From assembly GCA_039881145.1 (NCBI GenBank), contig JAYKKI010000060.1, positions 9,448,501 through 9,512,500 on the forward strand: a DNA stretch of 64,000 nucleotides, read 5' to 3'. The notes under the pieces are model-generated. The model did not search any database, was not told where the DNA came from, and saw only the letters and a program-made list of their open reading frames with translations. Both the position numbers and the translations under genes were made by a program. This stretch comes from Druceiella hillmani. Lineage: Eukaryota; Arthropoda; Insecta; Lepidoptera; Hepialidae. Below, piece after piece: positions 47,221 to 57,730 of this stretch; the first letter of the stretch is position 1; every line of letters starts with the position of its first letter.

Positions 47221-48607
47221 AACGTAATTTCAGAGCCAGTAATAATCTCTAAAATATATTTCTACTTTGATTCCCGCCTTAAATCTCGGGTTCCGTCATC
47301 CTTAGTGTGCTTTAATACTTTCCTTATTTTTTATCTTTCGTACTTACAATTTTCGATCATCCGGAAGGACCAATTTTTGAAGGTTTAACATTGACTTATT
47401 GACGGTTTAAAGGTTTAACAATGACTTATTGTTAGATGCGAATTAATGCATTCTAAAGCACAGTTATTATTATTATTATTATTGGGGATCATATTTTTTC
47501 TCGTAATTAGTGTTAGTTTACATTGAAATAATCCTGAAGTAACAATATTTATTTCTCTTAAATGATCTTGTACGACGACGATTGTTTAGCTCGATTTGGT
47601 TAATGAGTGATTTTAATAATTGGTTAATTCAAACTGTTATTTAAAAAGAAAGTGTTAAATAAAAAAAAGTATAAGAACTAATAGTTAGGGTAAATATAAC
47701 AGAATATATATTTTAATTTTTTAATAATTCTGCTATTTTAAAGTTAAAGTATATAATTCCGTTATTTAACATTAAATCATATAATTATAATTCTGCTATT
47801 TTAACATTAAAGTATAGAAAAATAAATTCCAATGTTATCTTTACAAAGCAATTGAATTGAAAAACGCAGTAAAGATTAGGCGATATTGAAAAGTTTGTTA
47901 CTCTTTTCAATTAAATTAAAAAAATCAAATTCGTTTTGCTTTATTGATTAATTTATTTTATTATAGTCATAGATATTGCATATTGTGCAAAATGGGAATG
48001 GAGATTTTACAACTTGTCAACATTTTATGGACAAAAAGGTGGTGACACCAAAATGATTAATTATGAAGAACGTTTCGTGTCTCCCAAAAATAATTTTTAG
48101 GAAATATTTACCATTATTATATGATTAGAATTTGTCATAAGAACACTTTGATTACTTTTATAAATTGAGTATTAAACTTTATGTATAGATCATTTCTGCT
48201 GCATATAGTTGTTCAAACAGACAGTCAGTGCCATTAAACTATCTAGTTATCTCTAAAAATCCAAAAGTATATTATTTTCTATTAATATTTACAAATAAAT
48301 ATCTAGATGAAACCCATTGACATGAGGAACTTCTTGAATCTCACGAGATAGAAAATCGAAGGCAGGAACAGAAGGAGTTTTAACTTCAATATTTTCAGAA
48401 TTAGAAGTTCAAGCTTCAGTTTATTTTTATTTGAAATTAATACAACACAATAAAGGATTTATCTCTTCCACTGACGTTAAAAGTTTTTCAAAAAATAAAT
48501 TACAGAACTAACAAAATTTTACTGTAATTGTATTTGTTACCCTTATCCAGACCTTTTATCGTGACCAGAGGGTTTGTGAAAGTATTACAATCAATCTCAA
48601 TGATTTC

Positions 48608-48701
<94 letters not shown>

Positions 48702-49859
48702 TAGATGCACATGATACTTGCATCTATGGCCATATTAAAAATAAATTGAACACCGAAACAGTGGCTGTTAATAAACATTGATATTGTCCCCAATATCTAA
48801 TATTTATTGATTAGATCTTACCAAAGCATTTGGACAAAAATGACATTAAAATTTTAATAGCAAGTATAAAATACCATGGGAACATAGTCCAACCAAATCA
48901 GTTCACCCAAAAATAATTACGAATATAATTTAAAATTACTTGTATTTAATCTACATCGTAACTTAAATGGACTCAAATTTAAATAATATGAAAAATTAAC
49001 ATTGTCTCGCAAATACCCCAGAATTCGCCGACAGGTAACGGCCGGCCAAACCGTTATACAAATATGCAATACAGAAATTTTGTATATAAATGCGGTTTAA
49101 TACCAGGAACTTTTTGACATTTTTTTTGATACCATATGCATTAAAAAGGACATTGCTGAAAAAAATTATCTAGCTGATGATTATATTATTTATTATAAAG
49201 AAATCAAATTGAAAAATTGTGTACCTGATGATTTTGTTTGCAATGGAAAGGTGTTAACTTTTTTCCAGTTATTTCACTTTTTCTTTTATTACTAACAAAT
49301 AATTATCCAAATAAAAGCATAATTTCCTATATATTATTAAATATTTATAATAAAAATCTATCCTGTCATCTGAATATTTTTTAAAAAATATCTCTTTAAA
49401 CAGTCGCATTTTACTAGTATGATACCAATTATTGTAATTAATGTAATTTTAAAATAACCATTGTACACAATATGCAATATCTGTGAATAGAATAAAAGAA
49501 ATTATGAATAAACCAAAACTAATTTAATTTAACTTAAAAAAAAACCAACAAAATTTTCGATATCGCGTGATCTTCATTGCATTTTTCAAAAAGTACACAA
49601 TTTATTTGTAAAGATAATATTGGAATTTATTTTTCTGTATTCTAAACAGCATAATTTAAAAAAAGAAAAACATATTTTCTTATATTTGCCCTAATTCTTA
49701 GTTAACATACTTTTTTTATTTAAAACTTTCTTTTTGTATGGCACTTTGAAATTATTAATTATTAAAATTACTCATTAAACTAATCGACCCAAATAATCTT
49801 GAGATACAAGATAATTTAAGCGAGATAAATATTGATAAATATCACTCTAATATTAGGCT
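47221..49859. other. spacer of the second inverted duplication (~2.6 kb)
   Basis: Holds a 31-bp-period duplication of AAGGTTTAACATTGACTTAT (about 47380 and 47411), (TTA)n at 47464-47483, and a three-fold diverged ~45-bp repeat of AATTCTGCTATTTTAA-like text at 47720-47815. It also contains the (TA)n array described separately. No transposase or reverse transcriptase is recognised between the arms. Confidence 0.5.
48608..48728. repeat. (TA)n array with an adjoining hairpin
   Basis: Two TA runs separated by CA form 48608-48698. The hairpin CATAGATGC (48700-48708) / GCATCTATG (48720-48728), with a 11-nt loop, follows directly. Confidence 0.9.
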
Positions 49860-50553
49860 GAATAATATGGGAAGTGGATCATTACGCTAGTATATTTCCT
49901 TTTTTAAACTTGGTTTCGTGAGTGGTCCTCGGTAAACCCAAACATGAATATTTATTTAGACTTTTAAAATGTAATTCGAAATATTTTTTGTGCATTGTTT
50001 ATCTACAAAAAATATTTCAAGTTAACACAAACTTCTCTGACGGAGTCGAAATTTTCAAGATCTCGAAAGAATATATTTTTAATACTCTTTTTTTAAGTAT
50101 AAATTTTTTTAATTTTATTATTAGAAGTCTATAACAATCATAAGGTACTTAGAAAACAAATTTCACTAAATTGCTTCCTAAACCATCTTGTTAAAAGATC
50201 TCGATTATATTTATTATACATATCTAAATATCCCAAAAAAAACTTGCAAAATAATTTTGCTAATAATATTTATATTCACGTTCCTAAACGATTAGTGCTT
50301 AGAAAGAACAAAAGTAATTTCAATGATAAACATCGGAAATATAAACAAATTGTGGATACTATAGCAAGTACGACAGCAGTGAAAATTTTTTGCCATTTAA
50401 CTGCAAATATTCAAAATAATCAGGGCCAAATGTTTGACACCCTTAAAAAAATATGACCGACGCAAACTGTACGAAGCGATTTTCCAAACACGTATTCGTC
50501 CAAAAAGGATTTTAAAATTAATAGTTCAGTTTGAACTGTCTTAAAGATGATTA
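49860..50553 (+). repeat. right arm of the second large inverted duplication
   Basis: Inverted diverged copy of 46551-47220. Coding ancestry in this arm is on the plus strand. The outer boundary is near CTTAAAGATGATTATGTCGA, and the inner boundary near TGGGAAGTGGATCATTACGC. Confidence 0.85.
50244..50515 (+). pseudogene. decayed coding tail shared by the inverted duplication, copy 2
   Basis: Reads PKRLVLRKNKSNFNDKHRKY, KQIVDTIASTTAVKIFCHLT and NNQGQMFDTLKK. An extra A in an A-run then shifts frame, and the text resumes as YDRRKLYEAIFQTRIRPKRI. The middle third is diverged from the other copy and seems to contain an insertion. Same tentative Penelope-like C-terminal assignment as its partner. 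With no GIY-YIG motif seen, the element class stays open. Confidence 0.4.
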
Positions 50554-50649
50554 TGTCGACCTAAACAAATATGCCATAAAAGTAATTAAGGTAAAAAAAA
50601 ATTTACCGTAAAAGTACATAAGGTTTCTCAAAAAAAAAATTCCATCGTA

Positions 50650-51480
50650 TCATTATAACACACCTAATGGTGTTGTCTTTTAATAAATGTTTCAATCGCA
50701 TTTACGGAAATATTAAACATACTAAAATTTAAAAGTGCAATATAAGAATTACAACTTTCTGTAAGTAATGTTAATATACAATGACCTACTTAACTACAAT
50801 AGATTCTATTGAATTTTATGAATCAAAATTGATTTCATACCATATTCTTTGTAGAAGTTATTCCTACCTTATCCATTTTACTTTTCTTCTTTGTTGTACT
50901 TCATACATTTCACACAAAGTGACACACACAATACACAATAATTATTGAAACTAATATGAGTATATTATCAATCATTAAATACGAGTATATAAGTTCTAAA
51001 ATGGAAATAGATTTTGTTGACATATGGAAGGTCCTCTTTTGCTACGTGCAATATTTACGAAGATTTCCAAGAAAAAAGTGAGCAAAACAAGATAAATCTA
51101 ATCCAATACTTCGCATCAAACACGTAACATGAATATTACCAAATATCGAAGTTTCCTCTCCTGTCAAGATGATTAATCATTTTATTTATCACATATTCCT
51201 CTGCCATATTTTCAAGTCAATAAGTGGTTATATCGAGTCAACGTTCCATCATGTGTCAATACAGGAGGTTTATTGGCTCTCTGAATTTCAAATAATCTTT
51301 TAGTTTGCAAAAGCGACGCAGGGAAATACATCACCTGCATTTGCTTACGTACGTATATGTATTATTTACGATATAGATAAATTTAATATTTCGAAAAGAT
51401 GATATATATTTTGGCCATGTTTTATTCTTATATATAAAGAAAATTGTCTATATCATTATGTAATAAAGTGGTTTTCTAGT
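50650..51480 (-). repeat. dispersed family A, copy 3 (inverted)
   Basis: Read in reverse it follows copy 2: TGCAGGTGATGTATTTCCCT, CGTCGCTTTTGCAAACTAAA, ACATGATGGAACGTTGACTC, CTTGACAGGAGAGGAAACTT and TTGATATTTGG-type text. Further on come AAATGTATGAAGTACAAC, then AATATTTCCGTAAATG and CATTTATTAAAAGAC. The segment matching the open frame of copy 2 has a deletion removing the ETSLRLSRKYN part, plus stops. Confidence 0.75.
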
Positions 51481-51837
51481 TACATATTTTCAGTAATGTA
51501 ATTGACGTTGGTATATCACGGGCTGAACTCCATTTGATGTAAGATTCTTTAGATACAAAAATCTATTTTTCCATGAAGATTTGTTTGAAATATTAGACTT
51601 TTAATTATTACGAATAATTACGTTTCAATGGACAATTTTCAACAATTTTATCGATAAGCAATAAATATAGTATTCCAGCTTTCTCAGGTTCCTTAAATCT
51701 GTTTATATGAATCTTTATAGCTTAAGTTTTTGTAAAATATTAGTTTAACCTACAGTTTATGGGTTTTGGAATGTTATTGAATAACAAAAATTGAAGTTTT
51801 ATTATTATAAATTTGCGATAGTATTTAACAAAGTTAA
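51481..51837. other. anonymous AT-rich DNA
   Basis: No feature recognised. Confidence 0.35.
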
Positions 51838-52145
51838 TGAATATTGAATACATTTGGCGTTAAGTTTGTAGAAATTCATTATTCACAATTAAATGAAACT
51901 AGGTGATGTAGGTATTTTTACTCTCTTTAAGTTCTTTACCACGACCTGGGTGTCGTTGTATTACAATATCTTCAGGTGGGCTATTAGCTAAAATCTTTGC
52001 TAATAGCCCACCTGAAGATGTTGTAATACAATGAAACCTAGATCGTGGTAAAGAACTTGAAGAAAGTAGAAATAATACTACATCACATTTCATGTAATTG
52101 TGAATAATTAATTTCTACAAAATTAACACCAAATATATTGATTAA
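51838..52145. mobile_element. palindromic foldback element, copy 4 (most complete)
   Basis: The only copy with both arms over their full length. From the outside: TTTGGCGTTAAGTTTGTAGA / complementary TCTACAAAATTAACACCAAA, then ATTATTCACAATTAAATGAA, CTTTAAGTTCTTTACCACGA, GTTGTATTACAATATCTTCA, and the core AGGTGGGCTATTAGCTAAAATC with TTTGCTAATAGCCCACCT. The arms are about 150 bp each with very little loop and no coding capacity, giving about 300 bp in all. Confidence 0.95.
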
Positions 52146-52251
52146 AAGGTTGGAAAGTTAATTAAATTAATTTCTAGTTCAAGAACTATTTAACTATCAC
52201 AACTGAAATATAACATTTAACTTCATAACATTATTCTCTTAATTTTGTAAG
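52146..52251 (+). repeat. fragment of dispersed family D
   Basis: AAGGTTGGAAAGTTAATTAA, TTTCTAGTTCAAGAACTATT and TTCTCTTAATTTTGTAAG match 27145-27245. The fragment is sandwiched between two foldback copies. Confidence 0.7.
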
Positions 52252-52357
52252 TATTTCGTTGTATTACCTGAAAATGTAATACAACGAAAGGTCGTGGTAA
52301 AGAACTTAAAGAAAGGAGAAATAATACTACGTCACGTAGTTTCATTTGATTGTGAAA
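52252..52357. mobile_element. palindromic foldback element, copy 5 (one arm)
   Basis: A remnant of the left arm (TTTCGTTGTATTAC) is joined directly to the right arm (TGTAATACAACGAAAGGTCG, TAAAGAACTTAAAGAAAGGA, GTCACGTAGTTTCATTTGAT). The loop and inner arms are deleted. Confidence 0.92.
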
Positions 52358-52833
52358 GTTAATGAAGTAAATGTTTTATAGAAGTGTACTTAAAAAATGT
52401 ATACCTCTTCAAGCTTTATAAATTTTTTGAAACACTGAATATAAACCCATTTTGATTAAAATAAAATTTATATAACTAATTTACACAATTAATTAATGGA
52501 AATGAATCCAAAATTTAACTTTTTCTCAAATATAACATAACTGACAACGAGTGAATGGAAATGAAAAAAAAAGATAATGAAACGAAATACGAAAAAGAAA
52601 ATGTTTAGATGAAGTTGGAACGCAACACAGCATGGGTTGTCTTGCTGTGCAGAGGTCAGCATCAAAATGAATTTGACCGAATGTGTGCTGTTATTTTGTT
52701 TAATGAAGATCGTCTCAATAGTCATAAATTAAAAAACATTACTGCCAAAAATCTATTACGTACAACTCTAAGTATATAATATACACGTTCTATATAAAAT
52801 CTTATAAAATACATTATATACATTACAGGGATA
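52358..52833. other. anonymous AT-rich DNA
   Basis: A 78-codon minus-strand frame at 52489-52725 ends in a hydrophobic stretch, with no recognised family. Confidence 0.35.
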
Positions 52834-53195
52834 TGGCGGAGGCAGCGGGGGTATTTCCTTCAGTGAGCACGACAACAACGCCCAAGATCTCGCCTATCAG
52901 GGGTGGGAGTACAGCAACGCGAAAATCGGAAATGATATAAAGGCGGAAATCGAATGGCGCCAACGAAATATATTCGTCTACAAGAAACATCTTGTTTTGT
53001 TTCAATGACAGTTTGTTAATTTATTGGAAGGTGTCTTGTTGCCAGATAAAATTCGTAGTCATATTGTAAAGTTTAACTCCGGATAACGACAATATTTTCA
53101 CGGGCAATAATCAATTGACTTAGGGTAGTGATACCTTATTTATTTTAGAATATTTTTAAAATATTTGTTTAGTACTAATATTCAAATCTATAGTG
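52834..53195 (+). mobile_element. solo-LTR-like dispersed repeat, copy 2
   Basis: Opens TATGGCGGAGGCAGCGGGGG and has a TATA-box-like TATAAA at 52936-52941 in GATATAAAGGCGGAAATC. It continues through ACAGTTTGTTAATTTATTGG and TTTTCACGGGCAATAATCAA to about 53195, where similarity to copy 1 fades. The left boundary is sharp: copy 1 diverges immediately outside the ATGGCGG. A TG start, a TATA box about 100 bp in, and no internal domain next to it fit a solo LTR. Primer-binding site, polyadenylation signal and target duplication were not demonstrated, so another promoter-bearing element is possible. Confidence 0.5.
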
Positions 53196-54993
53196 AATTA
53201 TACCATTATAAGGGTGGATATACATAAGTAACACATTATTTGTAATACGTCCTATCTACATTTTTGAAGTCACGTACAGTCATAAATTTAGAAACCAATA
53301 TTTATTTAAATAACGGAATGAGGTCAAATTGAAAACGTGTTGCATCTGAGTTCTAACTTTTTCCAACTTCTAAGGCAATTTGTGTACTACGATTTCAATG
53401 CGTATTGAGTTCTGGAATGTTGTGGTTGAACGTATCGGAATCTCTTTATATTGTTATTGTCTATCACTTACGGTTAACACTGAGGTTAAGTATAATCAAG
53501 ATTTGGTAACCCCATGCATATCCAATGAATGGAATAATACTTGAATTAATTGTGTGTTTTTTTATCTTCTAAAGGGATTTATCCACAATTAAATATATTA
53601 AGCAGCTTGTTCTTTATTGGGGTTTAATTGCGGATTAACTTCTGTAATGAATTATTGAATTTATTGCCATATCTTTAGATTGTTATTGTTTGTGTTGCCA
53701 AAGTGTAAGATGTCAATTGTTCGTTACACTTTGTAATTAGCAGAATAATTAAAGAGTACTGCACATTTATTTTATACATCTATTTTATACGAATTATAAA
53801 AAGTGAGAAACATCCATAAAAATATAAGTTTGAGAATATCGATTAATCTTGATAATCTGTCAGAAATATCAATCCCTTATTTCATATTTAAAATTTTATT
53901 TCCGTCGAACTTGTAAAACACATTGCCACAAAAAATAAAATATAAAGAGCCGAGGCATTCGTAATTATTCACTCTTGTAAATTTTATTTTCTATTTTGTC
54001 ATAATTTTTTATAAACCCTCAAATTTAATGGCACTGGTGTAATATAGTTTCTAGTTGATTTGATATTTAAATTTGTATTTTCATGCATTTAAATATTTAT
54101 ATACTATAGTTATGTTACATAAACTGCATTTCTCTTTCTACGTTTCAATAACTTGTAAAAGTAGGAGTATTTATTGCGAATGGTTATGTATTAATTTGTA
54201 TTCTATTATAAGTAATAGGTATTAACAATTAAACGTTTTGATATTTTTGTATAAAATGAGCGTTTAAATAAATTTCAAAATTATTAATAAATTATTTCTA
54301 AAAATATATCGATAGGCTAAATGATATCCTGATCGACAGAAAAATTGTTGACTACCTTGTAATTTTTTTGTCTTGTTTTTAAATTATAAATAATAGCAAA
54401 AAAATGTAATCTCATTCAATTCCTCATAAAAGCATTCAATAAAGCTGACGTATGAATTCTGTAGTGCAGCTCTCCATTTTATAAAAGTATAAAAAATGTT
54501 TAAATAATACGTTCAATCATTCAATTTTATTAATCTATTGACAACGTTGAGGCGAAATGTTTTTTTTTGGTCGGATATGGCTTATTGTTGAAGGCCTGTT
54601 TCACATTGGACCCATTTTCTCTATATGATGTCATCCTTTACGCATTCATTGAAAGTGAACTCTGTCAGCCCGGAAAATGATAGCAAAGATGACTCAAAAG
54701 TCCAAATTTCGTGTCAAACGTTCAAGTATTTTTCTATTTATATATGTATTTATTCAAGTCCCGAATGACTGAAAACTGAATCACACAATCGGAAAAGTTA
54801 GTTAAATATTAGACTTTATTAATTACATAAAACCGTCAAATTGATGTGAATAATCAACATAAAATAAAAATCAGTGTGAATAGTATTAAGAAACACACAT
54901 ATAATATTAAGAAACACATTAGTCTTAATCTAAACGAGAGTAAAGAATTATATAACTCGGTACAACGCTTATCATCAAATTGAGCGATACTGG
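53196..54993. other. anonymous AT-rich DNA
   Basis: No gene recognised. TCTTTATATTGTTATTGTCT (53449) and TCTTTAGATTGTTATTGTTT (53671) hint at a diverged ~220-bp duplication. Confidence 0.35.
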
Positions 54994-55034
54994 AATTGAC
55001 GTATGACGAGTACTATACTCGTCATGCGTCAATT
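54994..55034. repeat. 41-bp hairpin with 19-bp arms
   Basis: AATTGACGTATGACGAGTA, centre CTA, then TACTCGTCATGCGTCAATT. There is a single mismatch across the stem, and it is GC-richer than the surroundings. With a 3-nt centre it behaves as a cruciform-type palindrome and not as a microRNA precursor. Confidence 0.95.
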
Positions 55035-56317
55035 TCTTAGCTCGTGCAATTTTTTTATCCACATTTCACCGTCTCAAATTTCAATCAACAACAGCATTTT
55101 ATTATTTGAAACTAAAAATGTTGTTTTTAAATTATCGATGATACGTGAATATGAAACAAAAAATAGGTCACAAACAATTTTAAAGCCGTCACGTAAACTT
55201 ATATATTTTTGTCAGTCAGCTTTCTGAAACAGACTCGTTTCACGTCTAATAAAAACAATTTGTCATTTACTTTAGCATCTTTCTTAGAATTACCGCTTAA
55301 ATCCCATTTTCTTTGACACAAAAAATAAAATGGAATTTTGTAGTTTGCGTACATGGAAAAAATCTTTGCATTGTATTTTTAGTCGAAATATTTGTAGTGT
55401 TTCTATGTTAAGCTTCTTATAATTCTCTGTTTTCTGAGAAGTGTATTAGCTTTAGTTTTGAAATAGCAATAAAAGATGAAGATTAATTTTCAACATTCAT
55501 TACAATATCATTATTTTAGAGGAAATATTATTTTACGAGGATAAATATTCATGAAAAAATGCCGCTTAATAAATAATCATTTATCAAATTTTTAAATTAT
55601 ATGGTAAGGTTTTATATAAATTATGACATGTATTAGATTGGAAACTACCAAATAAACCCATTTTCCTGCGTTGTTTGGAATATTACAGAAACTTCCAAAA
55701 TGTTGAATGATATTAGAGGTTTGGGGATATGTAAAAGCATGTTGTTCGGTTTATTGTTCAGTTAACCGAATTTTGGGGACTAAAAAACCTATAAAATCAG
55801 ATATTTTTACTGTAAATACTCAGATAGATCTTGAACCGTGAATTAAGTAGTCGTTACAAAATGACTCTTGTGTACTGCTGAGTTACCTTGAACCAGCATA
55901 AATGTTATTTTCCTTTCTTTTTTTGCGACTTCTTCTAATTTCTCCCGTTACATTGAATTATATTTTCCGGTTGCTTTTTAGTATTGACTTGAAAAATTGC
56001 TAAAACGAAACCCCTTATGGAATAACTTCGGTGTCCATCCGTCTGCCATAGGTGATTTTTTAAAAATTTATCGGCAAAAATAGCATATAAAGTACGCTTG
56101 GCACTTAAGCATAGATTTCAAAGATTTAAAAAACTTTACCTCGGATAATCCTGATTCGAAGTGATCGCTTGCATTTTATTTCAAATAATAACTAAAAAAT
56201 TTTTTGAGTAGTACTTATATTAATTGATATTTTCTGGCAGAGACATTTCCGTTCTCTCGTATCATAATAGAAAAGTAATTTCACGCTTGAAAAAGAAGTG
56301 AAAATATCACTTAAGTT
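55035..56317. other. anonymous AT-rich DNA
   Basis: No feature recognised. Confidence 0.35.
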
Positions 56318-56478
56318 TTATTCACAAATAAATGAAACTACTTGACGTAGCATTATATGTACTTTATTTTAATAACCACGACCTAGATTTTGCTGTATTA
56401 CAATATCTTCAAGTGGGCCATTTAAAGAGAATCTACATGAAGATTTTGTAATACAATGAAACCTAGATGGTGATTAAT
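56318..56478. mobile_element. palindromic foldback element, copy 6 (diverged)
   Basis: Left arm: TTATTCACAAATAAATGAAA, CTTGACGTAGCATTATATGT, CCACGACCTAGATTTTGCTG, ATTACAATATCTTCAAGTGG. The core is shortened. Right arm: ACATGAAGATTTTGTAATAC and AATGAAACCTAGATGGTG, then it ends. This is the most diverged of the copies, so probably among the older ones. Confidence 0.85.
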
Positions 56479-57002
56479 AATTCAGAAGACAGTCGACGTG
56501 CGCAGGGAACTACCGAGTTCTCACTGTACTAACAATTGGTCAAAGTCTCTTATAACCCATCTGACTGAATTCTCCCCACCGTATAGCCTCCTATTTCTGT
56601 ACTTTTTACTCAGTCTACTTATTTTTGGGATAAAAATCTTACACTGACCACTTTTACATTGAACTTATCCAACTTTTCAACTAAAATTCCGAAAAATTCT
56701 ACAGAAAATAATTTTTTTTCTCCGCACGCACGTTAACAATAAGTGGTAGATAGCGATGGTGTCACATAATTGAGCTTAATTTTATTAATTCCTTATGAAA
56801 AATGAAACATGTTTGAGAATAGAGGTGGCGTATTGGTTATTTGCCAAGATACTATGTTTCATTATCGAGTTACCTAAATGAGTAATATGAAAACTTGGAA
56901 ATAATTAAATGTTAGCTAAACATATTCCTAAATTGTAACATTAAAAATATTGACATTTGATTAATAATGCGATATATATTAATGCAAATTTATTCAGAAT
57001 TA
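56479..57002. other. anonymous DNA
   Basis: A GC-richer patch at 56485-56600 (AAGACAGTCGACGTGCGCAG) has no recognised identity. Confidence 0.35.
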
Positions 57003-57730
57003 CACACTTTTAATATCATTTCTACAAGTTAACGCACTTTCCATTTCATTGTTACAAGTTAAACACACTTTCATTTCAGCGTATAAATCAAATGTACATT
57101 CGTTTCGTTGCTACAAGTTATACGAACTTTCATTTTATTGCAACAAGTTAGGCCCACTTTCATTTTATTGATACACGATAGACGCATTTTTCTTTCATTG
57201 CTATAATTTAGACGTACTTTTGTTTCATTGCTACAAGTTAAACGAATTTTAATTTCATTGCTACAAGTTATACGAACTTTCATTTTATTGCAACAAGTTA
57301 GGCCCACTTTCATTTTATTGATACACGATAAACGCATTTTTCTTTCATTGCTGCAATTTAGACGTACTTTTGTTTCATTGCTACAAATTAGACGAATTTC
57401 AAATTCATTGCTACAAGTTATACGAACTTTCATTTTATTGCAACAAGTTAGGCCCACTTTCATTTTATTGATACACGATAGACGCATTATTATTTCATTG
57501 CTACAATTTAGACGTACTTTTGTTTCATTGCTACAAGTTAGACGAATTTTAATTTCATTGCTACAAGTTAGACGAATTTTAAATTCATTGCTACAAGTTA
57601 GACACACTTCAATTTCATTGGTACTTATTAGACGTACTTTTGTTTCATTGTTACAAGGTAGGTGCTCTTTAATATAATTGCTAAAAGTTAGCTGTAGTTT
57701 CGTTTCATTGCTAAAATCATACGTATTTTT
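57003..57730. repeat. 30-bp minisatellite with a 150-bp higher-order period
   Basis: About 24 units of a 30-bp repeat, consensus GACGAATTTTAATTTCATTG plus CTACAAGTTA. In the middle five unit types recur in fixed order: TACGAACTTTCATTTTATTG, GGCCCACTTTCATTTTATTG, GACGCATTTTTCTTTCATTG, GACGTACTTTTGTTTCATTG and (A/G)ACGAATTTTAATTTCATTG. The set starts at 57121, 57271 and 57421, an exact 150-bp period. Flanking units are more irregular. Because 30 is a multiple of three, frames stay open on both strands: minus 57607-57071 with a 10-residue CSNETKVRLN-like period, plus 57228-57677. This does not by itself indicate a gene. Confidence 0.97.
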
